DNA of 64,000 bases, taken from positions 62,001-126,000 of the IMG/VR virus record IMGVR_UViG_3300027741_000022, one strand, 5' to 3'. The DNA is from a virus. Positions 8,960 through 17,858 of this stretch are shown here, piece after piece. The notes under the pieces were generated by a model that was not told the DNA's origin, did not search any database, and saw only the letters and a program-made list of their open reading frames with translations. The position numbers were made by a program, and so were the translations under genes. The stretch's first letter is position 1. The number at the start of each line of letters is the position of its first letter.

Positions 8960-9797
8960 CAATATACTTACAGTTGATAAAAAAGATCTTGATTTAACTG
9001 ACTCATCTGCAGTAGATAAATACTTTTCAGATAATTACATTGAGTATGTTTTTAATGCCGCTGCTAAAGTTGGTGGCATAAAAGCCAATAATACACAACC
9101 TGCAGATTTTATAACACAAAACATAAGAATACAAACTAATCTTATTGAATCTTCAAATAGACACGGTGTTAAAAAATTCTTGTTTCTCGGCAGCTCTTGC
9201 ATATACCCAAAATTTGCAAAACAACCAATAACAGAAGATCAATTGTTAGCTGGGTGTCTTGAGCCTACAAACGAAGCTTATGCTATCGCAAAAATCTGTG
9301 GAATTAAAATGTGTCAGGCATACAGTCAGCAATATGGATTCAATGCTATTTCCTTAATGCCAACAAACCTGTACGGTCCAGGAGATAATTATGATCCTAA
9401 AAACAGTCATGTATTGCCTGCTATGATCAGAAGGTTTCATGAAGCCAAAATTAATAATGTTTCTGAAGTGGTTTGTTGGGGTGATGGCTCACCAAAAAGA
9501 GAGTTTTTATATGTAGATGATCTGGCGTATGCTTGTTTGTTGTGTATGTTGAATTACGAAAGCGATGAAATTATAAATGTGGGAACAGGCACTGATATAA
9601 CCATAAAAGAGCTCGCTGGGATTGTTGCAAATGTTGTTGGTTATGAAGGAAGTATTGTTTGGGATGATGTTGCTGCAATCAACGGCACACCCAGAAAAGT
9701 TTTAAATATCGATAAGATAAAATCTCTTGGATGGGAAGCTAAAGTGGATTTACCCACGGGCATATCCGAGGCATACTCAAGTTTCTTGGCAAAGTAG
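8871..9797 (+). CDS. fcl: GDP-L-fucose synthase
   Basis: This 308-residue protein is a short-chain dehydrogenase-type epimerase/reductase with the Rossmann loop VTGHKGLVGSA, the LGSSCIYP serine motif and a catalytic YAIAK. These features, and TNLYGPGDNYDP, match GDP-4-keto-6-deoxymannose epimerase/reductase (WcaG/Fcl). It uses the Gmd product to make GDP-L-fucose in the cytosol. Its ATG lies about 89 nt inside the end of gmd, so the two are co-translated. GDP-fucose would feed a fucosyl- or related transferase such as the one upstream. Confidence 0.92.
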   Translation: MNKTSRIFVTGHKGLVGSAILRNLQKNGYSNILTVDKKDLDLTDSSAVDKYFSDNYIEYVFNAAAKVGGIKANNTQPADFITQNIRIQTNLIESSNRHGVKKFLFLGSSCIYPKFAKQPITEDQLLAGCLEPTNEAYAIAKICGIKMCQAYSQQYGFNAISLMPTNLYGPGDNYDPKNSHVLPAMIRRFHEAKINNVSEVVCWGDGSPKREFLYVDDLAYACLLCMLNYESDEIINVGTGTDITIKELAGIVANVVGYEGSIVWDDVAAINGTPRKVLNIDKIKSLGWEAKVDLPTGISEAYSSFLAK

Positions 9798-9814
9798 TTT
9801 CCTCCCGGTACGCT
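9797..9814 (+). promoter_or_regulatory. 18-bp phage element, copy 2 (consensus)
   Basis: An exact GTTTCCTCCCGGTACGCT copy overlaps the fcl stop region, 34 nt before the ligase-like gene. It is followed directly by a 10-bp hairpin (9815-9842). Confidence 0.65.
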
Positions 9815-9842
9815 CTCTTGTTGGCAGAAACACCAACAAGAG
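9815..9842 (+). promoter_or_regulatory. hairpin in the leader of the ligase-like gene
   Basis: CTCTTGTTGG and CCAACAAGAG form a perfect 10-bp stem with an 8-nt loop directly downstream of the 18-bp element. The weak ribosome-binding sequence AAGAG lies in the 3' arm, 6 nt before ATG 9849, so folding could limit translation or stabilise the 5' end of the mRNA. Confidence 0.65.
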
Positions 9843-9848
9843 AAATAT

Positions 9849-10478
9849 ATGTACGATTCTTTTAAGTATCTTTATCCCCCGCGACCGGAAAACGCTTTAA
9901 CTCCCGATAGAATTTCATACTATGAAAAGCATGGATTTGTCGGTCAATACAAAAAGAACGGGACTTGTAGCATTTTTGCAATAAATCATCCTGCTGATTT
10001 TATTGCAATGACAAGACATAACGATAATCATAAGCAATGGGCATTTTCAGAGTATTTCCACGGTTGTTTTACCAAGTATCTTCCCGCGAATAAGTGGCAC
10101 GTTCTTGTTGGTGAAGTTCTTCATTCAAAGACAGTAAACATCAAAGACACAGTTTATATTTTCGATATTCTTGTGTATAATTCCGAAGAGCTTTATGGCT
10201 CAAAGTTTATGGATCGCCAAAATCTTCTTAAAGAGATATTCCAGGCAGATCATAAGCAGCAGATGTATTCTCATTATGAGGTCGAGCCAAGGTTTCTATT
10301 AGCTAGAAATTTTGAAGGTGGTATGTATGATATGTTTAAGAATATCGAGGACAAAACAGTAGACGAGGGTTTTGTTCTTAAAAAGAAGGACGCAATTCTT
10401 AAGGACTGCTACTCCCCCAGCAATAACAGTTCATGGCAGATTAAGTTTCGACACCCTTCTAAGAAATATCAGTTTTAA
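9849..10478 (+). CDS. ATP-dependent nucleic-acid ligase-like nucleotidyltransferase
   Basis: The 209-residue protein has the order of motifs of the covalent nucleotidyltransferase superfamily: a KxxG-type motif I in GQYKKNGT near residue 36, a central LVGEVL strand, motif IV-like DEGFVLKKK near residue 177 and motif V-like SWQIKFRHP near the end. This suggests an adenylating ligase-type catalytic domain without an OB-fold. Whether it joins RNA or DNA, or only adenylates, cannot be told. It heads a cluster driven by an 18-bp element. Confidence 0.65.
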   Translation: MYDSFKYLYPPRPENALTPDRISYYEKHGFVGQYKKNGTCSIFAINHPADFIAMTRHNDNHKQWAFSEYFHGCFTKYLPANKWHVLVGEVLHSKTVNIKDTVYIFDILVYNSEELYGSKFMDRQNLLKEIFQADHKQQMYSHYEVEPRFLLARNFEGGMYDMFKNIEDKTVDEGFVLKKKDAILKDCYSPSNNSSWQIKFRHPSKKYQF

Positions 10479-10858
10479 TGGATAATCTTGATAAACTTAT
10501 AGATGACCTAAGAGATCTCTTGTCCAGGAAATATATCGAACAATATTATTTAATTACGTCGAATTTGTCAGTTCGAGTAAAAGATCTTGATGTTTTGCAA
10601 AATTGGATTTGTTTTCTTAAAAAAAATAATATAGATTCACTTCAGCCGCCAGAAATTTGGAGTAAATGTTTGACTACTGAGGAAGTCTTGGTGAATTTAA
10701 TCAATAAAGATCAACACAAGATTAAAAATAAAATAATTTTCAAGATGCAAGATGCAAACCTTCAACAGTTTTTTCGATCAGTTCATAATAACAAATATTT
10801 TTTAACCACAAGAGAAAATGCTCAAAAATTAGTTGTTCTTGGATCTTTTGAAAATTAA
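10478..10858 (+). CDS. hypothetical protein
   Basis: This 126-residue, mostly helical protein starts at an ATG overlapping the previous stop (TAATG). No family is recognised. The tight spacing places it in the ligase-like operon. Confidence 0.65.
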   Translation: MDNLDKLIDDLRDLLSRKYIEQYYLITSNLSVRVKDLDVLQNWICFLKKNNIDSLQPPEIWSKCLTTEEVLVNLINKDQHKIKNKIIFKMQDANLQQFFRSVHNNKYFLTTRENAQKLVVLGSFEN

Positions 10859-10866
10859 GGGATTTA

Positions 10867-11445
10867 ATGTTATATACTAAGTTTAAAATTAGCGATCATG
10901 CTGCCGAGAGGTTTCGTGAAAGATTTGATCATATTAAGTTGTCGATAGACACTCTGCTGCAAAATTCTATTTATTTTGGTGGACAAAAAGGATCCGACTA
11001 CCTACTTATTAACAAAGAGCATGAAATCGTTTTTCCTGTATCCTGTGACCACATAATCAAATCGGTTCTCACGCTCCAGCAAGCTAAATCAAATCTTTCA
11101 CTTATTAACAAAACAATACTATTCGAATTAGAGAAGAGTAAGTGTGAAGAACTACGAAAAAACGCCGAAGATGAAATTGTCAGTAAATTAAAAATTTTGG
11201 CAAGAGAATATCTTTCTCTTAGACCAGAAGAGCACAGAAATTGTCCTGGAGTTCAAGAGACAAAGTGTTTGATAAAGAAAATTAAAAAGACATTATCTTT
11301 GCCCTCTGCACAGATCGACAAAATTTTTATAGGTGAAATAATAAGAATCGTGCAAGAGTCAGATTGGTCTTGTTTGAATCCTGATAGTAACTGGTCTAGC
11401 ACCGAGGAATTGTTATCTAATTTTAAGTTAGATCCAAAAGCTTAA
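10867..11445 (+). CDS. hypothetical protein with HAAERFRERF motif
   Basis: The 192-residue protein opens with a small domain containing HAAERFRERF. A similar HxxxRxxER pattern followed by a beta-rich segment is seen in the protein at 31829-33016, so the two may share a domain. The rest is helical. Function is unknown. Its 3' end overlaps the end of the convergent gene by 18 nt. Confidence 0.65.
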   Translation: MLYTKFKISDHAAERFRERFDHIKLSIDTLLQNSIYFGGQKGSDYLLINKEHEIVFPVSCDHIIKSVLTLQQAKSNLSLINKTILFELEKSKCEELRKNAEDEIVSKLKILAREYLSLRPEEHRNCPGVQETKCLIKKIKKTLSLPSAQIDKIFIGEIIRIVQESDWSCLNPDSNWSSTEELLSNFKLDPKA

Positions 11446-12027
11446 TGGACACCAAATTCTATTTGATAAACCGCATTTTCTCAATCCAATATTCACCCAG
11501 TTATTGCAGTTTGTTACACAGCTATATTTTAGATTTGACTCGTAAAAGTCCCCAATCTGATAGTGCCAATCTTCTTTTTTTATTTTTTGTTTATTGTATG
11601 AATTTGTTATATGTTTCTTTAATGCGTTGAATTGTTTTTTGTTTGCAGTGAATTTTTTCAATCTTTTTTCTTTGGGAATTTCATCTAAAAAGTCTACTCT
11701 CAATACGGTTTTGTTTAATCCAAAGAAAGCTTTTACAAAATTTTCAATTTTTAGATCTGCCCACTTTTGTGTCTCTAAGAATATTGATCTGTCGCCCCAA
11801 CCTATTGAAACATATTTCTTATCAGTCTTAAATATATTTGTCCAATCTTTTGATTCAAAAACATAGTCAGAATGAATAGCATCTTTTATCACAAAAATCT
11901 TTTTTCTGCCTTTCAATTTCTCAATTTTTCCACTTTTAAATAGCGGCAAAAGCAAGCAACAAATCAAATAAATTAAGAATATTGGGAAAAAAACTAAAAA
12001 TACGGTAAAATAAAACAATTTCTTCAT
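11428..12027 (-). CDS. DUF2459-like membrane-anchored protein
   Basis: This 199-residue protein has one N-terminal membrane segment (residues 4-30). The remainder carries marks of the DUF2459/TIGR02117 family: a DAIHSDYVF segment, IGWGDRSIFLETQKWADL, and a C-terminal Cys/Trp-rich TNCNNWVNIGLRKCGL. The family is common in bacteria and has no firm function. It is one of the few minus-strand genes here and is convergent with its left neighbour, which suggests a separate acquisition. Confidence 0.75.
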   Translation of the reverse strand: MKKLFYFTVFLVFFPIFLIYLICCLLLPLFKSGKIEKLKGRKKIFVIKDAIHSDYVFESKDWTNIFKTDKKYVSIGWGDRSIFLETQKWADLKIENFVKAFFGLNKTVLRVDFLDEIPKEKRLKKFTANKKQFNALKKHITNSYNKQKIKKEDWHYQIGDFYESNLKYSCVTNCNNWVNIGLRKCGLSNRIWCPLSFWI

Positions 12028-12080
12028 GCATTAGCTATCCATTTTATTTTAATTTTTAAATAAAAGAATTATATATACTT

Positions 12081-12103
12081 ATAGAAGAAATTGTTTCTTC
12101 TAT
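12081..12103. promoter_or_regulatory. perfect 10-bp inverted repeat between divergent genes
   Basis: ATAGAAGAAA and TTTCTTCTAT flank a 3-nt centre. The element lies in the divergent intergenic region 26 nt before ATG 12129, with an A/T-rich promoter-like stretch on its left. It could be an operator or an mRNA leader hairpin. Confidence 0.5.
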
Positions 12104-12128
12104 TGTCTTAATTTTTAAGGAGAAAAAT

Positions 12129-12347
12129 ATGGCTAGCTATGCAGTTAAATTAACTCCCGATGTTGTAAACCTCGGGACAGAAGGTTCTTTAGACGTTACC
12201 GTCAATGGCGTAAGCATCCAAAGAACAATGGACATGGTTCTTGTTAAGAACAGCGGTTACAAAATGGTCAGCAGACTAAAAGATGGCGATACATTTGATG
12301 ACGTTGTTTCTGATCTTGGCATGTACGCAAACGTTGTTGAACTCTGA
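12129..12347 (+). CDS. small protein sharing a domain with the SPRY-domain protein
   Basis: This 72-residue protein has a strong AAGGAG ribosome site. Its sequence (YAVKLTPDVVN...EGSLD...QRTMDM) is clearly related to the N-terminus of the large minus-strand protein at 35830-36798 (YNIKLTPGLIN...EGSLD...QRTLNM). The shared unit is probably a small beta domain used in a structural or surface protein. It has its own terminator, so it is a single-gene unit that may be strongly expressed. Confidence 0.75.
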   Translation: MASYAVKLTPDVVNLGTEGSLDVTVNGVSIQRTMDMVLVKNSGYKMVSRLKDGDTFDDVVSDLGMYANVVEL

Positions 12348-12376
12348 TCTATTTTTTCATAAAATGGTCTAAATTG

Positions 12377-12417
12377 GACGCTCTGGTTGAAAAACTTGGG
12401 CGTCTTTTTATTTTTTA
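12377..12417 (+). terminator. intrinsic terminator after the 72-aa gene
   Basis: GACGCTC pairs with GGGCGTC (one G-U) and is followed by two T runs (TTTTTATTTTTT). Confidence 0.8.
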
Positions 12418-12426
12418 GGTGAGAAA

Positions 12427-13179
12427 GTGATTTACAAAAACCGATCCCAGGCAGTCAAAGAAACTGGAATTTCTTATTTAGGATCTGTGAATCTTACTGC
12501 AAAGCACATAAAAGCCTATAAGTATAACGAGCTTACATATTCGCTTTATTTAGCTCCAGCAGACATATCTGGATATGAAGTTTGTCCTCTCAGAACAAAA
12601 GATTGCACAAGAGCTTGTTTGCATGAATCTGGGTTAAACAAAATAGATGTTAAGGCAAACAAGATAAATAAATCCAGGATTGCCAAGACTAAATTGTTTT
12701 TCGAAAACAGAGATTTCTTTATGCGTTGGATGATTGATGAAATCCAATCCGCAAGAGAAAAAGCCACTAGACAGAACCAAAGGTTTTCGGTTAGACTCAA
12801 CAACACTAGCGATATATCGCCGGAGCAGTTTGCCTTGGGTGGCAAAAATATATTAGAAATTTTTAATGAAAATCAATTTTATGACTACACGAAGCTATAC
12901 AGAAGAATAGATCTTGCTAAAAAGTATCCCAATTACGATATAACCTTTAGTTATAGCGGTGAAAATAAAGAAGATTGTTTAAATGCCTTGAATATAGATG
13001 ATACTCGGGTTGCAGTTGTTTTTAAGGATGTTTTGCCCGAAAAATTTTGGGATTTTGATGTTGTGAATGGCGATGAATATGACATGAGATATTATGATCC
13101 CAAGAATGTTGTGATTGGATTAAAGTTTAAAGACGTAAGAAACGAAATAGATTTCGAAAACACTTCTTTCATAAACTAA
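12427..13179 (+). CDS. Gp88-like phage protein (tentative)
   Basis: A GTG start is preceded by a good AGGTGAG site. The 250-residue protein contains a Cys-bearing segment (VCPLRTKDCTRACLHESG) followed by VRLNNTSD and a Tyr-rich region. This order resembles the phage and plasmid Gp88-like family, of unknown function. A metal site or redox Cys pair is plausible. The family match is from memory of the motif and is moderate. Confidence 0.6.
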   Translation: MIYKNRSQAVKETGISYLGSVNLTAKHIKAYKYNELTYSLYLAPADISGYEVCPLRTKDCTRACLHESGLNKIDVKANKINKSRIAKTKLFFENRDFFMRWMIDEIQSAREKATRQNQRFSVRLNNTSDISPEQFALGGKNILEIFNENQFYDYTKLYRRIDLAKKYPNYDITFSYSGENKEDCLNALNIDDTRVAVVFKDVLPEKFWDFDVVNGDEYDMRYYDPKNVVIGLKFKDVRNEIDFENTSFIN

Positions 13180-13180
13180 T

Positions 13181-13741
13181 ATGCCAAAAACAGATCTGGT
13201 TCGTGGAAAGTCTGCAAAACAGTGGGCAGAGGAATTGAATCTTTCTGTCCCTCGTATATACCAGCTCAAAAGAAAAAATCAGCTTGAAGCTAAAATAGAT
13301 GGCTTTTGGCAACCTACGATTAAACAGTATCCAAAATATTTTGGGCATTCTTCAAAAGAATGGGCTAAGAAGCTCAATACTTCAAGATCGAAGATAATGG
13401 AGCTGATTCGTAGTGGCGAATTTGAAAAAGTAATTAAAACTGGTGTTTTTCCAAAGAAAAAAGTTGGGCGGTTAATTGACGGTAAAAATCTTAGCCAATG
13501 GGCTAAAGAACTTGGCATAACAAGAGAAAGAGCCAGACAACTCGCAAACAAAAACAAACTTGTTGGAAGAAAAACAAATGTGAATCAATATGAAGAATAT
13601 AGAAAAAGGAAGCAACAAGAAATAAGCCAAGAAAATAAATTAATTCTCGAAGTCTATAAAAGCCTCAAATTATCAAAAGAAGAATTAGCAATAAAATTAA
13701 ATACAACAATATACAAAATTGATAGAGCGCTAGAGTCCTAG
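13181..13741 (+). CDS. triple helix-turn-helix DNA-binding protein
   Basis: The 186-residue protein contains three similar helix-turn-helix units: KSAKQWAEELNLSVPRIYQL near residue 10, HSSKEWAKKLNTSRSKIMEL near 57 and KNLSQWAKELGITRERARQL near 102. A fourth weaker unit may be near the C-terminus (LSKEELAIKLNTTIYKI). Such tandem HTH proteins bind DNA as regulators or packaging/terminase small-subunit-like factors. It lies 1 nt after the Gp88-like gene. The target is unknown. Confidence 0.75.
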   Translation: MPKTDLVRGKSAKQWAEELNLSVPRIYQLKRKNQLEAKIDGFWQPTIKQYPKYFGHSSKEWAKKLNTSRSKIMELIRSGEFEKVIKTGVFPKKKVGRLIDGKNLSQWAKELGITRERARQLANKNKLVGRKTNVNQYEEYRKRKQQEISQENKLILEVYKSLKLSKEELAIKLNTTIYKIDRALES

Positions 13742-13759
13742 GTTTCCTCCCGGTACGCT
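13742..13759 (+). promoter_or_regulatory. 18-bp phage element, copy 3 (consensus)
   Basis: Exact consensus copy directly after the HTH gene stop and 52 nt before the MoxR-like gene. Confidence 0.65.
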
Positions 13760-13811
13760 TTGCTGTTGTAGGAGTCGGGAACCACAATACACTTTTTTAG
13801 GAGTCGATAAT

Positions 13812-14870
13812 ATGTCCGAAAGCCTCATGATTGACCGGAATCTTATTACTGGAAGTCTTGCCGACACGATCAGGCGTAACCGTAAGGATGAACGCCCAGC
13901 CCTTATTTTTGGTCCTCCAGGTGTAGGTAAGAGCGAGCAAGTTAGGCAGGCTGGCGAAGAAGCGGACACTGTAATTGATCTTAGGCTTAACAGCTTGGAT
14001 TCAATTGATCTTCGTGGTCTGCCAACAATTCAAAAAGATGAGAATGGCAATCCAACTAAGGTTGTGTGGATTCGTCCTGAGTTTATTCCTTGGGATGGTA
14101 GGGGCATTCTTTTCCTCGATGAAATCAATACTGCTGCTCCAAGTGTTCAAAATCCGGCTTTACAGTTGGTTTTGGATCGCCGTATTGGATCGCATGAGTT
14201 GGGTAAGGATTGGTATATTTGTGCCGCCGGCAATCGTGCAGAAGATAAGGCGCACGTTTACCCTCTTAGCGGAGCTTTGATCGACAGGTTTGCTGTTTAT
14301 GATTATTTGCCCGATTATATGACTTGGAGTGATTGGGCGATGAAGAGTGGCATTCACGATACCGTGATCGGTTTTATTTCCTTTAGGAAAGAGCTTTTGC
14401 TCCAGCCAAGAGTTGATGAATATACTCCAAGCACCAATCCAAGAAGCTGGTCTTATGTGAGCAAGAAGCTTCACAATAAACACACAAGCCTGCAGGATAT
14501 TAGAGCTTGTGTTGGAGCGGCTGCAAGTGAGTTTCTCGCATATCTAGATGTTTATAAGAATCTTCCAGATATGGATAAGCTGATTAGCGGTAAGTCTAAG
14601 TGGAAGGAAGACAAGTCTAAGATCAGTGTTAGTTATGCAATTAGCACAAGTCTTGCAACCCATCTTCTTGGCAACAAGACTCCAGAAAAGATTCTCGATA
14701 ATTGTATGAATGTTGTTCTTGAGATGAGTCCAGAACCCGCAGCACTTTTTGTTAGACGGGCAATGAATTCTACGTCTAAGATTAAGTCTCTCATGTATTC
14801 AAGCAATGTTGTTGAAAAGTGGCTTGAGAAAAACCGAGAGCTTATTTCTGCATCTGTTGATCTTGTCTAA
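13812..14870 (+). CDS. MoxR-like AAA+ ATPase
   Basis: The 352-residue protein has a Walker A GPPGVGKS near residue 37, a Walker B ILFLDEIN near 102, an asparagine sensor in ICAAGNR and an arginine-finger region LIDRFAVYDY, as in the MoxR/AAA_5 branch. MoxR ATPases act with VWA-domain partners in metal insertion or protein-complex remodelling. The next gene encodes such a partner, so the two probably work as a pair. The start follows GGAG. Codons are more C/G-ended than in many neighbours, suggesting strong expression. Confidence 0.88.
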   Translation: MSESLMIDRNLITGSLADTIRRNRKDERPALIFGPPGVGKSEQVRQAGEEADTVIDLRLNSLDSIDLRGLPTIQKDENGNPTKVVWIRPEFIPWDGRGILFLDEINTAAPSVQNPALQLVLDRRIGSHELGKDWYICAAGNRAEDKAHVYPLSGALIDRFAVYDYLPDYMTWSDWAMKSGIHDTVIGFISFRKELLLQPRVDEYTPSTNPRSWSYVSKKLHNKHTSLQDIRACVGAAASEFLAYLDVYKNLPDMDKLISGKSKWKEDKSKISVSYAISTSLATHLLGNKTPEKILDNCMNVVLEMSPEPAALFVRRAMNSTSKIKSLMYSSNVVEKWLEKNRELISASVDLV

Positions 14871-14889
14871 TAGAAAGAGAACGTGATAT

Positions 14890-16218
14890 ATGCCCACAAA
14901 GACAAAAGTTAAACAAAATCTTGAAATTTCTCAAGAAGAAGAAAATGGATTTCGTAATAGACTAGATGTTGTGTTGTTTGGTTTTGCTCATTGGTTTCCT
15001 TTTTGGGGAATCTTGAGTGAAAGGTGCCGGTATAGTTTGACAAAGAACAACCTTCTTTGTCCAACTGCTTGTGTTGATAAAAATGGTCATATCATTTTCA
15101 ACCTTGAGTTTGTTGCCACATTGAGCAACGAGCAATTTCTTTTCTTGGTTGCTCATGAAATTTGTCATTTTGTTTTTGAACACGCACCCAGAATGGGAGG
15201 TAGAGATTCTTTATTGTGGAATATAGCGGCAGATTATGCTATTAATCTGATGCTTCACTATCAATTCAACAACATGAAATATATCATCAAGGATATTATT
15301 TTTGATGATTCTTGGAAAAGTGGGGGAGAATGTAAATATGATGGATTGACCGTAGAAGCTATTTATGAAGATCTCAAGAAGGATAAAGACAATAAGTATG
15401 TCAAGGCTATGGGGTCTGGCAATTCTCCCAAGGATATTATTGTTTATGTTTTCGATGAGAACGAAAATGAGCCTGGAGACGGCAAGCCTTCTGAAGGTGA
15501 TATAAAGTATGTCAATATTAGAGATCGGCGTGTTCCACTTCCAAACAAAAAGGGTAAATCTCCCGAGCAAATTTCTCAGGAAATGAAGGATCATGTTCGC
15601 AAAGCAATTACCGAGGCTTTTACTATTTCAAAAAGTCAAGGAAATATGCCTGCTAATTTTGAGCGAGCTATCCATAAACTCTTAAAGCCAAAGATTGATT
15701 GGATTTCTGCCTTAAGGCAGCGATTGAGGCATGGCGTAAGCAGAATGGAAAAAAGAGACACTACTTGGATGATTCCTAATCGTAGGTTTCTTGGCGGAGA
15801 TTTTGTTTTTCCAAGTAATGTTGGTCCCGAAAGCCCAAAGATTTGCTATGCTATTGACACAAGCGGCAGCATGAGTCAAGAAGATATTACCAAAGCTATT
15901 TCTGAGCTTGAGGAAATTCGAAAGAGGTTTAACGCAAAGGTTTATTTTCTTGATTGTGACGCAAATGTTTATTCAAGCAAGTGGATTGGTCCGAATGAGC
16001 CACTGCCTAAATTAGCTGGTGGTGGTGGAACTGACTTTAGACCTGTGTTTGAACACTTAAACGACAAGAAAATCAATCCAGATTACTGTATATTCTTCAC
16101 TGATGGATATGGTGAATTTGGAGAAAACCAAAAGCATCTAAATGTTCTTTGGATAATGACAAGCGATGTTGTTCCTCCGTTTGGAGACGTTATTCGTTAT
16201 AATGTAATGCAGGAGTAG
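14890..16218 (+). CDS. metallopeptidase-like plus VWA domain protein (MoxR partner)
   Basis: The N-terminal third has a zinc-peptidase HExxH motif (LVAHEICHFVFEH near residue 92), as in the putative metallopeptidase domain paired with DUF2201. The C-terminal part is VWA-like with a metal-site DxSxS (AIDTSGSMS near residue 320), a later GGGGTDFRP threonine motif and FTDGYGEF. This architecture usually sits beside a MoxR ATPase, as here. A chaperone-like or protein-modifying role during infection is likely but unproven. Confidence 0.85.
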   Translation: MPTKTKVKQNLEISQEEENGFRNRLDVVLFGFAHWFPFWGILSERCRYSLTKNNLLCPTACVDKNGHIIFNLEFVATLSNEQFLFLVAHEICHFVFEHAPRMGGRDSLLWNIAADYAINLMLHYQFNNMKYIIKDIIFDDSWKSGGECKYDGLTVEAIYEDLKKDKDNKYVKAMGSGNSPKDIIVYVFDENENEPGDGKPSEGDIKYVNIRDRRVPLPNKKGKSPEQISQEMKDHVRKAITEAFTISKSQGNMPANFERAIHKLLKPKIDWISALRQRLRHGVSRMEKRDTTWMIPNRRFLGGDFVFPSNVGPESPKICYAIDTSGSMSQEDITKAISELEEIRKRFNAKVYFLDCDANVYSSKWIGPNEPLPKLAGGGGTDFRPVFEHLNDKKINPDYCIFFTDGYGEFGENQKHLNVLWIMTSDVVPPFGDVIRYNVMQE

Positions 16219-16222
16219 TGTT

Positions 16223-16888
16223 TTGAAGGATTATTTCTACAAACCAGTCAAGGAAGATACAAAAGAACAAAACGTTCTTTTTTGGGGCTGCTTGCATTAT
16301 GGGCACGATCCAGATTGGAATATCCCTCTTTGGAAAAATAGGGGATACAATAGCTGTGTCGAACACGATTTAGGGATCGTGAATAATTGGAATTCAAAGG
16401 CAAGCCAAAATACAATTGGTTTCCTTTTGGGTGACAATATATTTGGACATAATGCCGAGGAACGACTTAAAAAGTTTTTCCAAGACATAATGTTCAAAAA
16501 GCTTTATGTCATGCCTGGAAATCATCAGGCTGGATGGAAACAGATATTTGAAAGTGTCGATGAAAACGTTTATACTGAACATGGAAGAGAAGTAATTTTT
16601 GTTCCAAATTATCTTGAAGCCGTAATTGGTGGTCAAGAAATTGTAATGTCTCATTATCCTTTGGCGAGTTGGAACCGTCAAAGCAAAGGATCTTTTATGA
16701 TTCATAGTCACACTCACGCCAATCTTTACAAAAGTGAAGTCGGTAAAATTCTCTATAAAGCCAAGATTATAGATGTGGGCGTGGAAAATTGTCCATTTCC
16801 AATGAGTCTTTCTGAGATAAAACAAAAATTTAGGAACATGAACAACACTTCTTTTGACCACCATACTTCTGATACACTAATGCCTTGA
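16223..16888 (+). CDS. calcineurin-like metallophosphoesterase
   Basis: A TTG start follows AGGAG with 7-nt spacing. The 221-residue protein has the spaced motifs of the superfamily: WGCLHYGHD (D replaced by C in the first motif), GDNIFG, MPGNHQ, and SHYPLASW followed by HSHTH. The Cys in the first metal motif is unusual. A second phosphoesterase lies at 42162. Substrate is unknown; relatives act on nucleic acids, nucleotides or phosphoproteins. Confidence 0.8.
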   Translation: MKDYFYKPVKEDTKEQNVLFWGCLHYGHDPDWNIPLWKNRGYNSCVEHDLGIVNNWNSKASQNTIGFLLGDNIFGHNAEERLKKFFQDIMFKKLYVMPGNHQAGWKQIFESVDENVYTEHGREVIFVPNYLEAVIGGQEIVMSHYPLASWNRQSKGSFMIHSHTHANLYKSEVGKILYKAKIIDVGVENCPFPMSLSEIKQKFRNMNNTSFDHHTSDTLMP

Positions 16889-16899
16889 CAGGTTAAAAA

Positions 16900-17658
16900 A
16901 TGCTCAGACAAAGAATTCATTATTGGAGTTGCAGCAAGTTTGCAAACCTTATTAGAGGTTGTGAAAAACCACCTTATTTAACTATGGAGGATTGGGAAAA
17001 GTGGAGAAGCGAGGTAAAAGCCAAGTCCCCAATCAGATACTTTATTGCAGAAAAACTGCTGAATAAAATTCAGGATTTCATTAACTTTCCAAAAGACACC
17101 TACAACAGCATCAGATATTACATAAGAAATAGATTTATCACTAAGACTCATTATCTTAAAACCGGTCTGGAGCCTGGGGTTTATCATGAGCTTGATGAAA
17201 GAATTTTATACGGATTATTTAATGAGCTTGTTGATTTTGTAGAAGTTGAACAAGCATGGATCAATTATATTTCTAATGACAAGAAATATAATTTCAAAAA
17301 TGGAAGATGTATAGAATCTGGTCTTGATCACCTTAAATGGGCTTCTGGATTGAAGTATGATGAAGATTGCGGAATAGCAGAGGGAGAAGAACTTTATGGC
17401 AAGCCCACACCACAATCAGAATCAGCATTAAAGATTTTAGAGCTATACAATTGGTGGAAAGATAGAAAATACCGCCTCGATCCAACCGAGGCTAGTGGTT
17501 GGTCTGATTATTGTCAAAAAAAGAAAATTGAAGGCAAAAATGATGAAGAAAGTAGAATCGCACTAGAAAAATTGACTAATTTAGAAGAAAAATATGAAAA
17601 AGAAGATGAAGATATGCTGATAGAATTAATAAAAATTCGCAAACATTTGTGGACTTAA
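16900..17658 (+). CDS. hypothetical phage protein
   Basis: This 252-residue, Trp/Tyr-rich protein has N-terminal RIHYWSCSKFANLIRG and a charged helical C-terminus. It follows the phosphoesterase after 11 nt, so it is in the same operon. No function is recognised. Confidence 0.65.
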   Translation: MLRQRIHYWSCSKFANLIRGCEKPPYLTMEDWEKWRSEVKAKSPIRYFIAEKLLNKIQDFINFPKDTYNSIRYYIRNRFITKTHYLKTGLEPGVYHELDERILYGLFNELVDFVEVEQAWINYISNDKKYNFKNGRCIESGLDHLKWASGLKYDEDCGIAEGEELYGKPTPQSESALKILELYNWWKDRKYRLDPTEASGWSDYCQKKKIEGKNDEESRIALEKLTNLEEKYEKEDEDMLIELIKIRKHLWT

Positions 17659-17673
17659 AACTATAAATAACTC

Positions 17674-17835
17674 ATGAGAGTTATTTGCGTAAACAATGAA
17701 AATTATCCGGTTTCTCTTTCTTTAAATAAAGAATATGAAGTTGTAAGAATAGAAGAATTTTTTTATGTTATTTTGGATGAAACTCTAGAAGAATACTTAT
17801 ACCCAATAGAGCTTTTTGAAATTTCAAAGGATTGA
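17674..17835 (+). CDS. small SH3-like hypothetical protein (53 aa)
   Basis: The frame encodes MRVICVNNENYP, then NKEYEVV and LYPIELFEI, a pattern common in very small phage proteins that look like a five-strand SH3-type barrel. The stop overlaps a TTG of the next frame. Confidence 0.55.
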   Translation: MRVICVNNENYPVSLSLNKEYEVVRIEEFFYVILDETLEEYLYPIELFEISKD

Positions 17836-17858
17836 AAAAGCATCTAACATATTGTATA

